Positions 21,621-33,300 of a stretch of 64,000 bases of DNA are shown one piece after another. Position 1 is the stretch's first letter. Every line of letters begins with the position of its first letter. Origin of the DNA: Thunnus maccoyii. Its lineage: Eukaryota > Chordata > Actinopteri > Scombriformes > Scombridae. The position numbers and the translations under genes were made by a program. Under the pieces are notes generated by a model. It had not been told where the DNA came from. It was given only the letters and a program-made list of their open reading frames with translations, and did no database searches. Where the stretch lies: the NCBI RefSeq assembly GCF_910596095.1, contig NC_056540.1:15588501-15652500 (forward strand), written 5' to 3'.

Positions 21621-22514
21621 CCAGTTCACAGATATCAATGCACATAGTTGAAATTTATAATGTTCAACCTTTCACTGACCTTTCGGAAAGTTGTTGTCTG
21701 ATGGTAGGCCAAGTCATATTCTGGAAACATATTACATTCAGTGTCTGGCGAGCATCGACCTGCTGCTGTTGTTTACTCTGAGCGCATAAAGTCAGTTTCC
21801 TCGCTCTCTCCGCAGAAAACCATTTTTTATAAGATATCATATATTTTCTTGTTTTTGTAAATTCCAAGGTACATTTTAAATTTAATCTTGGCGCACACCA
21901 AGAATAACCCACTTTGCGTCTGTGCACTCTCTTGCGCTAATTGCGTATATTTACGCAGACGCTGGGGAAAATAACGCGACGTGTGACGCAGCTGTCGCAG
22001 GAGCTGCCGAGAATACAACCTAGCCATCGCCATAAATAAAATACAAGGCCAAATGCTCATGCGCGCTCTGCAAAGGACGCTGTTATCCTCCTGTCCTCAT
22101 TCACAGAAACATTTGTAAACATCTAGCGGCGGACTTATTTTCACATCCTGCAGGTGAGTTTAGACTATAGACTGTGATACATTTGTACATTATCATTAAC
22201 TGACGGTCGAATGGGCGTTAATGTCGCGCAGTAAATGCTCCCCAGTGGATGGGAAACATGCTGGACACCTGAATGGACATGTCTTCAAAGAGCAGACAAG
22301 GCGTCATGGATCAGACTAGTATTGAGTATTGATGTCCTGTAGATGTATGCATCTGCAGAAACACAGTTGTCTCGGAGCTCCCGCTTGTGTAGCTGTTGAT
22401 TGATGATCGCATGACTCGCTGGCTTGTTTTCAGAGGAGCATGGGCATGAATGACAATCATGTTTGCATCTCTGTCCACTATAAGAAACAATCCGGTCTGT
22501 CTTTACGGGAGAAG
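21621..22514. promoter_or_regulatory. Intergenic region before the plus-strand receptor gene
   Basis: Single-copy DNA between the array edge and the divergent receptor. CpG content rises at 21,890-22,130. A candidate non-coding exon ends CCTGCAG/gtgagt at 22,152, and an acceptor TTTTCAG/AGG precedes 22,433, so the mRNA may have a spliced 5' leader. These splice sites are predictions from sequence only. Confidence 0.4.
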
Positions 22515-22646
22515 ATGTCCTCTTGTGCTCTACTCGCTGCCCTTTTCAGCCTCCCTCTTGCTTTGGGTAAGTTCTTGAATAAAATTTTGGCACCACTTTC
22601 TAATTAGACACCAGTGGCAGAACTCCTTTAAGTAAAAGCCAGGCAT

Positions 22647-22687
<41 letters not shown>

Positions 22688-25600
22688 GTGTAAAAAAACC
22701 CTTAAAAGTAAGAGTGTGGCTTAAACCGTCAAGAGACATAGACTGATCCCTGTCTCTATAATGTTTCTGCAATTAAAATAAGTAAATTACATTCTGCCAC
22801 TGTAAGACACTGTTCATAAAGTATTTATCAGTTGTAACTAATGGCTAAAATAATTGTTGTTTATTTATTTGTAAGCCGTTTCTAAGAACAATATTTATAG
22901 GTTGTGAAAATCCCTTTGATTGTTTTTTTTCCTTTCTATGTGGTAATAATGCACTTATTCAAGTTGACAGACAGTTATACATGTCAATAGAGTCATTAAT
23001 AGAGTTACAGGTTTCCACAGCCCAAGTTAGTAAATTATGTGCAATAATAAATGCAAATGCAATTCTAACAGTCATTAATAGATGGTTCTTAACATTATCT
23101 ATCGACTGCAGCTTTAAATTAGTTGCTAATAAATTGTCTAATAAAAGACTCTTTTGAGGTCAGAGGTCAAAGAGTCCATTGTAGAGGTCTGCGAGCTAAA
23201 CTAAAGAGCTAAAAAAGAAAAATCACATGTCATACTGAAGGAGGATAAACAATATGGAAAAAAACGCTGTTTTTACTAATGCCTTATAATTAATCAATAA
23301 AACATTATTAAGTAATAATAAAACTCAACTTTTAAACCATTTACAAAGGGTGATTAGAGTGTTATTCCACTATATGTGAGGTCTGTGTATTGTGTTGGAG
23401 AAGCACAATTATTTATGCAAAAATAAATAATCATATTTATTTTGTTCTCTCTCCATAGGTTGGGTCGTGCTGGGTGAGTCAGCAGCAATATCTCATCACA
23501 TATCCTTCACATAAAAAAAAACAAAAACAAAAAAACAAAACATGTTCTGACAAAGAGGTTGCTGATTTTCTTTCCTACTTGGACAGGTGACAGAGAAGAA
23601 GCCCAGATGGTTTGTGCCGGGAAGGAATTCCGTCTGCCGGTGTACTCGATATCAAGAACTGTGACTTTTACGCCGAACCCTCCAGGAATGAGGCGTGTCC
23701 TGCTGGAAAAAACCATTGTGGGTGGAAGTGTGTCTGCGTGTTCATGCTTGTGTTTGTTCGTTGTGTGTACACATCGCCAAAACCTCATTTATTGTACGAC
23801 TGCAGGTAAAGGACCCACGGTTCGAATGGACCAGAGATAAGATGCTAGTCCTGAAAGAAGTGACTCATGAAGATCAGGGACTTTACGCCATCAAACTGTC
23901 CTCTGGCTTCACCTACGAGACTGTACGTCTGACTGTTTCAGGTGGGATAGTTTCCTCTTTATTTGTGAAATCCACCGAGCATCACCTACCTCTTTAATTC
24001 AGTAAAAATCCTCCATTATAAGTAAAAGTAAATCCTACTTGAATAAAAGTACAGCAAAATTTACTTAAAGTATCAAAAGCAAAAGTGCTTGTTATGCAGT
24101 AAAATGGCCCCTGTTGTAACTGATGTGTTATTATATTTTGCATTGTTAAATTGTTAATATTGCATCTATGCATAAGCAGCAATTTACTGTTGTAGCTGGT
24201 CGTTTAACTACTTTATATACAGTTGTATATAATGTACAGTCTGCTGGTAAAGATGAAAAAATCTGCTACATCACTTTGTATTAATTTTTTGGACTTTGTT
24301 GTGTAATAGTGGATCGTTTTACCTCTGTGGGCCTTGAAAAGTTATTGAAATGAAACCATCTGGGAAGTTTAGAGGGGAAATCTCTTTTGGTGGAACTGCA
24401 ATAACTCATTGATGTCTGAAATGTGACACACAGCTTCAAATGCATTGCCTTTTTGTAAGGCCTTGAGCCAAAAAGATGGAGGACCAGTGGTTTAATTTTT
24501 AACAATGCATTGTATATTTTCATTTCATAGGTTATTTACATGTATAGGCACCTGAGCAATGGAGGAAGTGGAGCAAATGCATCCCCATTATTCAATTAGG
24601 GGGAGCAAAGTTATGGTTTTTCCACCCCACTTTTTGTCTTTTTAAAAATATTTATCATCATACAGTCCCTGCAATCAGGTGATTATATTTAAGCAGCCTA
24701 TATCAATGATCATTTTTCTATTTTCAGCAACTGCCAAAAACAAGTAATAAAAAAATCTGATGTTTTCGGACCACCCCGAAAGTTGGTTCAGTCCAACGTG
24801 TGGTGAGAAAGAGACAGACAGACAGAGCGGAGCTTTTCCTCACAGCACCAAAGTGTCTGAATTAACAAACAGTCAAATGTCCAGCGGTGGACAGTAACTT
24901 GTTCAGACTTCTGCAAAATACTCTGCTTTAGTTTCAGTTTTAGTCACTTTGAATGGAATTATTTTTAAATATGATGACACATCACTCGTAATGCGTGATG
25001 ATCTCTCATCCGGCTGCTCTGCGCTGTGCTTTTATTATCATGATTATTCTCTCATTTTCTCATACAAGTTTACTCTAAGGGGCAGTAAGGTCTAGTCCTC
25101 AACTAAAATGGCCCTTTTAAGTCTTGAGCAGCAAAAATCACCTTCCGAATTGTGCATTAAAATAGTCCTTGATTTGAGATAATGTAGGTTACAATAATCT
25201 GCTTTTGAAGTTATGATTACATTCCTGTATAACATTACAACTACAATAGCAACCACGAGAACCTGTGTGTGGGATTAGATTTAGACAGTTGAGGTGAGGC
25301 CATTTCATTCATCAAATTGTTTTTACTTTGTTGCAATTGCTAGACTTTGAAGATGCCTTGTGAGTATTGAGATTAGCAGCCCTCAGGTTTAACATTGTTT
25401 AACCAGGTTTGATTATACAAATCATGTTGTGATGTGTTGTAAGACTATTTCATTTATATAAATTGTTTGTCCTTGTTTAACCTTGAATATGGCCTAGTAG
25501 CCTGCAACCTACTAACATTTTAGGCTACATAATGTTTTTATGAATATAATTTCAAATATGAAATAGCTTTTCTTCTAATAATCATTTCCTGTCCTCATCC

Positions 25601-28600
25601 ACACAATTATACACTGTTATTGATGAATTCCTGGTTTTCATAGCCTCCTCAATCTGACTAATCTAGTCCAGTGCAGGTTGCTGTTTCTTGACTTAATCCA
25701 AGAGGTTAGATGGTGTAGAAATGAAGGGAATTTGTTTTCAACTTTCCAAGTTTTCTCCCTTATTTCAATACATAACCAGGCACCTATGGATACATGTTAT
25801 ACATTTTTTATGCGAAATCTTAAACTGAAAAGTAACAGCTGCCAAATAAGGCAGTGAAAACAAAAAGTAAATTTCCCTCTGAAATTTTGTGAAGTATAAG
25901 TATGTAATAGCATACAATTTAACTTCAAAACCGTACTTAAGTACTGTACTTGAGTAAATGTACTGCTGATCATCCTCTCTTTCTTTCATTCATCACCCCT
26001 TTCGTCTTGCTTCAGAATGCATTAAGTACTACCAGAGAAACTACGGGGACAACTTTGAGCACAACATTCCTGAAAATGCCTCCTTGCTCGAGTTTTCTCC
26101 CCGGGGATCTCCACCCGAGGCCATGCCAGTTGTGCTGTGGAACTGGACAGACCCTGACACCAGTGATATGGGCCGGGGGAGGCTGCTGCGGGGCAGGAAA
26201 GTCTGGGTGGCTGAGAGAGTGACGCAAGCGGACCAAGGCAACTACACCGTGAGAGATGGCAGAGGGAAGGTCTTGTCCCGTAGCACCCTCACTGTCCGCG
26301 GTGAGCAGAGAAAGAACACCAGAAGATTTTAAACTTTAGGATCCTGTCAACAATAATGATTATATTTTATCTTTCTCTCTCCATCTGATTCCCTCTCATA
26401 CCTTCACCCCCCCCCCCCCCCGTTCACGATCCTGCATGTGGATGCAGGGCACGCCTTCAATGTCACCCGCTTCACCAAGGAATCCCTAAACCTGCCCCTC
26501 TTTCTTCCTGTCCCTCATGCCAACCTTATTTTTACCCCCGCCCGACACCCTGACGAAACCTCCCTGGGCCCTTTCGACCCTAAGCCCCCCCGTGGCCCCG
26601 TGCAGCTGATCCGCGAGGGCCAGATAACAGACTATGACATGCGGTACAGGGGCCTCATCTCTCTGGGCAGAAATGGCTCCATCAATGAGGTCATCATAGT
26701 GAGACTGACCTCAAGGCACGATGGGGTGTATGAAATCAGAGATGGGGATGGCAACCTGGTGTCCTCCACCTTTTTGCAGGTGATCGGTGAGTGGCAGTTT
26801 TTTTTTTGTATCTGAATTGTTTGTTTCACCACAGTCACCATTCCCCCCGATGTCTGTTCCATCTCTGTGTCTCTAATCTCTCCAGAAAAGGGGGGTAGAT
26901 GGCGAGCGCTTCTCAAGTCCATCACTGTCCCCTCCGGCATGTTTGTGTCGCTGGCTGGTTTCATCCTGTTCATGAAGCGCTACCCTAACTGCACCATTTC
27001 GCAGATCTTCGCTGGCTTCAGAGCAATCCGCACTCCACCAGCCAACCCTCCGAGGGTCAACATCCAGGTGAGGAAATCAGGAGAACCAGGTTATTGGCCC
27101 TGCTGGCTGAGATAGCTGTTCAGGTAGCAGAATTGATATATGGGATGTTCTTAAAATAAATCTGGTCTTGCCTTATTTTAGACACTAACCACCAAGTACT
27201 TTCCAAGAAATATAAAAAGCAAAGAATAAAAGCAAATCACTCACGCAAACACAAAATCAATATAAAACTGAATGCCAGTCCATTGAAAATCTTTCATAAA
27301 TGTGCATAAATGTAGACCAAGGCCTCTATGGCTTTGGGGTTTTTTTTCCAAAATGCTGAGACATGCTGCAGACATACAACTAGAACATACAGGAGGTGAA
27401 TTAAAGAAAAAAAAAAAGAATAAATGAGTAGAGAAACAGAACAAATTCAGATGCCTCCATACAGGACATGAGAGGGTCACTGAATAGTTTGATTAATATG
27501 ACAATTATCTGAATTATATATTTTGGCCTTCGCAGTCACCAGATCTCAACTCAATTAAAAACCTATGGGGGATTTTGGAGCGACGGACAATAATGCAATT
27601 ATGGTATGGTGTTCATCCCTCCAGTAGAGATCCAGAAACTTTTAGAATCAATGAGCATTGAAGCTATTCTTGTGGCTCACGGTGGCCTAACATCTTAATA
27701 TGACACCACGTTTCTTTGTTTTCTCTCAATTTGTCATCTTGTGTGTCAGACAAGTATATTAATAGTGTAAATCAGTGGTGTTTGTTAAATTTTGGTATCA
27801 CACCCAACATAAATCCTTAAAAAATCATGTATGTGAGTTAGTTTCACAATAATAATGTATCAAATGAGATGTGAATACAAAAGAAAAATAATGTTCTTTA
27901 GCAAGAGAAGGAAATCTGTGTGATTATAAATTATGTAGATGACTGCCTCATCAAACCAAGAGGCTTCACTGAGTTTTATGTGTCTGTGTGTGTTTGTGTT
28001 GCGTGCAGGACTACAGCCAGCCCTGCATTCAGCCCTCAGGCTTCAGTCACTCTCAGCAGCCTGGAACACCAAGGAAATGGATCCCGAGAGCCAGTCCAAC
28101 CCATACTGTAAGGCTGATTTTGTTTCCCATCTTTCTTTAGTTGAAACTGTTAAATTGGTCTGTGCCTGTGTGAATGTATTATATGTAGAAATGTGCTGGT
28201 ATTTGTATTTCCAGGGTTACGCCCCTGTTATCGCAGGAACTCCATCTCAGCTAACGCCTGCTCATGTGAGAGCTGAGAACCAGGAAGCACAGAGATCGGC
28301 AGCTGGGAGCTCCCCTAGTCATAATTTAACTACTGAGGTAACGCTATACTCTAGCTGTGAGTATTTGTGTGTCACAGACTAAAAAACTTTTGTTGTTTTT
28401 TTTTTAAAACATATGGCTTCATTCGTTCTTAGCAGGAAACATCTAATGAGGAAGAGAGGAAGATTTCCTTTTCGGTGCCCGGGGCTTCAGACTGTCTCCA
28501 CTCCTCTGAGGACTGCGTTCAATTCCAAATCAAGAAGGATGGAGATAAAGAAAGGTGGAGCAAATCTGAAGAGTATTTTTCTGCACTGCCACTAGACACG

Positions 28601-28654
28601 GACACGTCTGAATCCTGCACTGTTTACACTTCGGAGAAACTGAACCACTTATAG
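22515..28654 (+). CDS. Divergent triple-Ig-like membrane receptor
   Basis: Ten exons give 526 codons plus stop: 22,515-22,566, 23,459-23,473, 23,587-23,717, 23,806-23,941, 26,016-26,300, 26,448-26,786, 26,886-27,067, 28,009-28,107, 28,215-28,337 and 28,436-28,654 (or 28,433; the acceptor is CAGCAG-like). Signal peptide MSSCALLAALFSLPLALG, Ig-like 1 (about 23-111), Ig-like 2 (112-206), Ig-like 3 (207-319), membrane segment VPSGMFVSLAGFILFMKRY, long tail. Exon plan and motifs match the minus-strand array (VKDPR, EC at the start of Ig-like 2, LWNWTDP, VYTSEKLNHL), so they share an ancestor. F-strand motifs LYAIKL, NYTVRD and VYEIRD lack the usual cysteine. Tail TGYAPV fits the ITSM pattern TxYxx[VI]. 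An in-frame ATG at 22,440 would add 25 residues; 22,515 was chosen because it starts a clean signal peptide. Function and ligand unknown. Confidence 0.87.
22648..22684. repeat. (CA)n microsatellite
   Basis: Uninterrupted AC dinucleotide run in intron 1 of the plus-strand receptor gene. Confidence 0.95.
24000..24492. mobile_element. Fragments of fish hAT-like MITEs in intron 4
   Basis: 24,000-24,180 resembles the interior of the 'CAGTGGTGGAAAGTAAC' family (aaaagtaaatcctacttgaa, agcaaaagtgcttgtt). 24,298-24,492 matches the middle and right end of the element found at 8,107 (gtgtaata.tggat, gagccaaaaagatggaggaccagtgg). Another piece of the first family, tacttaagtactgtacttga, lies at 25,934-25,953. 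All are diverged, non-coding remnants. Confidence 0.5.
24540..25920. other. Rest of intron 4, no recognised feature
   Basis: AT-rich intron sequence of the plus-strand receptor gene. I see no coding or repeat signature I can name here. Confidence 0.5.
27532..27705 (+). mobile_element. Tc1-like transposase fragment
   Basis: Reads QSPDLNSIKNLWGILERRT in the forward frame, corresponding to the SPDLNPIENLWxxLKRRV block around the last catalytic residue of Tc1 transposases. Downstream codons weakly continue the C-terminus. No inverted repeats are evident nearby; a small dead fragment in intron 7 of the receptor gene. Confidence 0.75.
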
Positions 28655-29418
28655 AGCACAGAGATGTGGAGCTGAAATAAGGGACAAAGAAACAAAACAT
28701 GCGGAGAAAGTTATGAAGGAAAAGAAAAGAAGGACCTTGCCTGTGCCTTTTGCATCTGAGCCTAGTATAAATGGTTTGACATCAATATTGCATGCCTTTT
28801 GTTAATGTAATTGTAATTTTTCTGCAGCATGAGTTGAGCATTAGCCTTCCTGTTGTCATATTTCCCATTTCTTGACACTGACTGATGGTGCTCCTGACGT
28901 CTCCTTTAGCCTCTGCTGTTACCTACCTCCAGACCCTCAGGACCAATGTAATATGCACTGTATATTTTTGCTGAGAGTGTGTGTATGTGTGTGTGTAACG
29001 TGATCTTTAGAGCTACACAGAAATGAGCGTTGTGATATGAAAGTTTGCAAAAGGGAACTTTGAACTACTGTACAGTAATGTAGAGTTAGATGAAGTGTTT
29101 TTCTCCATCCATCATGTTAACGACTCCTAACTGCAACAACAATTAATTGTCATGTTAAATGTATGTTCTGCAGTTTAATGTTTATTGCACTTAAATACTG
29201 TATTTACCCTTGAGGTAACTGTAGTCATAGTTTTGTGAAATGTAACAAGTTCCAACAAATATTGCATAAGTGTATTAATCCATGAATTTTGTGTTCAGAA
29301 TCTTATTGCCAGATCTTTCTAGTGACAAGAATGATAGATGGACGTGTAATATTTTTGTAATATCAATTTGTTCAAGAGCATGTCATCTCTTAAACAATAA
29401 AATTTACTTTTAACTTTA
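28655..29418 (+). other. 3' untranslated region of the plus-strand receptor gene
   Basis: Runs from the stop codon to a polyadenylation signal AATAAA at 29,396-29,401 followed by a T-rich stretch. No coding signal. Contains a short (TG)n run at 28,978-28,996. Confidence 0.65.
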
Positions 29419-30372
29419 TCTTGATTTTCTCCAATAATGTCAATGTCAAATGGCTTGTTTTGTCTGAGTGGCAGTTCATATCCAAAGATATTCAGTTTGA
29501 CCCTTGTGTATTTTTAAGATTGGTTTTACTTCCTCATTGTTTGGTGTCCCACAGACCCCTCTGTTCAATGTGAAAAATAACAGTAATAGCAATTGCAAAA
29601 GTAACTAATTGATCAGAATAAAATTAACAAGTCAGGAAGTCTTCGGGTGATAAAACAATGTTTGGTATATTTTTGAGCTGTTCAAGAGAGCCCAGGGTCT
29701 CCAGGAGCCCACACAGAACATTAGGGTTAAGTCAGTTTTAAAATTGAAAAATCCTCTGCTTCCAGCCTCTTAGATATGAATATTTTCTGGTTTCTTCTAT
29801 GATCAAAAACAGAATATCTGTGGTTTGTGGACTGTTGGTCTGGAAAAACAACACGTTTTAGATTGCATCATGGGCTTTGAGAAACAGTGATTGACATTTT
29901 TCACCATTTTCTGACATTGTACAGACCAAAACAAATGGACAGATTAATCGATAATTGAAAAATAATCGTTAGTTGCAGCCCTAAATTGTTAAATAGAAGT
30001 CAAGTAGCACATGCTGACGTGTTACAAGAGGAAAGAGTGAATATTTTACATTTTTACCTGAAAAAAATGACTGAAACAAACCCAAAAAAATGGTCATCGA
30101 TCCACATTATATTTTCAGTACTAGATAGGTACATTGATAAGTGATTGGTGCGATCCCGGCAGTAGAGGGCAGTACGGCACCTGTGAGGATTGAGCGCTAA
30201 AGAGATCGTAGAAGAAGAAGAAGCCAGTTTGTAGCGGCAATGAAAGGACAGCGTGCTACTTCCAACCTGAGCAAAACATAAGTAAAGCGTACATTAGTGG
30301 TAATATCTATCAAAGTACAAAGCGGGTGTAATTCCATTTTCTGGAAACGACTTTTAGGACTGCACTGGGAAG
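29419..30372. other. Intergenic region and prpf19 promoter
   Basis: 29,870-29,985 ends in attaatcgataattgaaaaa and gttagttgcagccctaa, the right end of the same DNA repeat seen at 54,945-55,364. From about 30,150 the sequence becomes the likely prpf19 promoter and 5' leader; it lacks an obvious TATA box. Nothing else recognised. Confidence 0.5.
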
Positions 30373-33300
30373 ATGTCTTTGGTTTGTGCAAGTAAGTGAA
30401 GTTAAATTCATTGATATGACGAGCACCGCGCTAATGCTACTAGCTAACTTAGCTAAGGTTAGCGGCCATGCAGTGCCACCGTGTACTTGTGAAGGCTCAC
30501 TAGTCATGTTTGTAGTTGTTTTTTGTTGATTTGTAAGCTCTGGTTGCATTTTTTACAGTCTCCAACGAGGTCCCAGAGCACCCGTGCGTCTCTCCGGTGT
30601 CCAACCAGGTGTTTGAGCGCCGGCTGATTGAGAAGTACATCGCTGAGAATGGGACGGACCCGATGAATGGACAACCTCTGTCGGAGGAGCAGCTCGTAGA
30701 TATCAAAGGTAAATTATAGGCAGCAGCTGGCGAAACACACCGGTTTACTAACCAAACATGTTGCTGTATTTAACCGCATTCAATGTAGTTTGGTAATCTG
30801 GCTACTGAGAAAAGGCTTTAAAAAGCTACTAACAGTGTCAGTCTAGTGTTATTTATATTTTCAGCCGGTAATGGGAAAGTTATATGAAGAGCTGTATTAC
30901 TAAAACTTATTTTCATTATAGATTCATCTAAGGATTACTTTTTGATTCATTTACTTTACAAAATATATCCATATCTTGCAGCCCTGATAAAGTCAGCACA
31001 AATAAACTGGACGAATTGATGATTGAAGCAGAGACACAGTACTGAATTTTTGCAACTTTTCTCTGTTCTAGTGTCCCATCCTATTAGACCAAAGGCTCCA
31101 TCAGCAACAAGCATTCCTGCCATTCTCAAGTCTCTCCAAGATGAGTGGGTGAGTTGTTATCCTTGACAGAGTTGTAAAGAGGAAAAATGACTACAAGACA
31201 CCTTCACGTTGTAAATGTTACCCAACATTTTTGTATGTTCTCTAATATTCCCACTCAATTGTGTCCAAATGCAGACTTCACTATACCTTTCCAAAATAGT
31301 CTCATGATGGCATTTCCTGTGAATTGTTGAGCTGTTGTTTCTTTCTAGACCTTATTTATTTATGTATTTTTTAACCAATATTCTTAAAATGATTAATTAT
31401 TGGTGTAGCTTGGTGTGTTTTCTCTCTTTACTGTAAAATCTCATGGCTTCTTGCTCTAACTGTACTATTGCTGTCACGCTCTCCCACACACATGCACAAT
31501 GCATAGGAAACTTCCAAATAGTTTGCTGTCTGATTACTACTGAAAGGCATTTGGGAGATCTAGTATAACACTAAATCTAGTATATGACCCAGGTTGGGGG
31601 AAACTGAGTAAAAATGCAAGACAGTTCTGTGATGTTAAAGTAGCACAGAGTTGATTTTTCTTCTTTAAAAACCACCACTGATTGAGATGACACCTTCCTT
31701 TTGTATCTCTTCTAGGATGCCGTTATGCTTCACAGCTTCACCCTGAGGCAGCAGCTGCAGACAACTCGTCAAGAACTGTCCCATGCCCTCTACCAGCATG
31801 ATGCCGCCTGCAGAGTCATCGCTCGACTCACCAAAGAGGTCACTGCTGCGAGAGAAGGTGGGTTTACGACAGTTTGTGTGTCCTCTATTGTAGGGCAACA
31901 TTCCAGTTGTCAAGCACTTCAAATGGCTTTTATTTGTTCATCGATCATCAGCTCTCTCCAGAATATGCTTCACACCGACATGGCCGCATAGATAATAATG
32001 TGTGATCATGTTTTTCTTATGTGGTATTATTTTGTTTTCTTACAGCTCTTGCCACACTCAAACCCCAGGCTGGATTGGTTGCCCCTCAGGCAGTCCCTGC
32101 CTCTCAGCCAGCTGCAGCAGTGAGTGATTGACATTTAATTCCAGTCTATAAGATACTGATCAGTACTGCTACATCATCATCTTTTGCCATACTCCCTCCT
32201 CACAATCTCTGTTTCTGTTGTCTATATTGCAGGGTGCTGGTGGAGAGCCTATGGAGATTAGTGAACAGGTGGGAATGACTCCAGAGATCATCCAGAAGGT
32301 AAGATTTTTCCTTTTATCTACATTAATCATGATTCGACTTGGCCGTCGATGTGTAACATTTGTGTGACCTGTTTCAATATTTATTTTCCTGTTTGCAGCT
32401 TCAAGACAAAGCCACTATCCTCACCACAGAGAGAAAGAAGGTATGATATTGTTCAGCCGTTTTTAGTTTCCTACATTTCCGTTTCCGCGGTAATATTTCA
32501 AGGTTGCAGAGTAACCATTGTGGTACTACGTAATATACTTAATGCTCCTTGTAACAACTTCACTGCATTTCTCCAGAGAGGAAAAACTGTCCCAGAGGAG
32601 CTGGTTAGAGCTGAGGATCTCAGTAAATACCGCCAAGTGGCCTCCCATGCTGTAAGTATTGATTTCTGTCTGAGTAAAATTTAAAATTTTCTTCTTTTAT
32701 TCAGAATGCAAAAACAGATTTTAATGTCAACATGCTTTGTCTTTGTTGCCTTCAGGGTCTGCACAGTGCCAGTGTACCTGGTATTCTGTCTCTGGATCTG
32801 TGTCCCTCAGACACCAACAAAGTGCTCACCGGTACATTGACCTCATCTTATGCTCAGTTGCATCTTTTTACTTTGAAGTCTTTTGTGATTGGTAACACAC
32901 CAGAAGTCAGTTGAAGTCTTCTATTTGATATCGACCCTCTTGTGTTCGCCTAGGTGGAGCTGATAAGAACGTGGTTGTGTTTGACAAGAACGAGGAGCAG
33001 ATTGTGGCGACACTTAAGGGCCACACCAAAAAGGTCACCTCTGTCATTTACCATCCATCCCAGGTAACTTTCTTTCCTATCTTCCATCATCAACCTGTCG
33101 AAATCGCCTCTAATGACCAAGTCAGGTCATTGCACTTTTTTTTTTCTTTTCAAAAGGACAGTTAAATTTATTGAGAAACATGCTAAAAATGATCTATTAT
33201 TCTGATCAGTTGTCACTTTATTTCCCACCCCTCACTCCCCTGCTGTCTTTGCCCCTCTAGTCTGTGGTCTTCTCTGCGTCTCCAGACACCACCATTCGTG

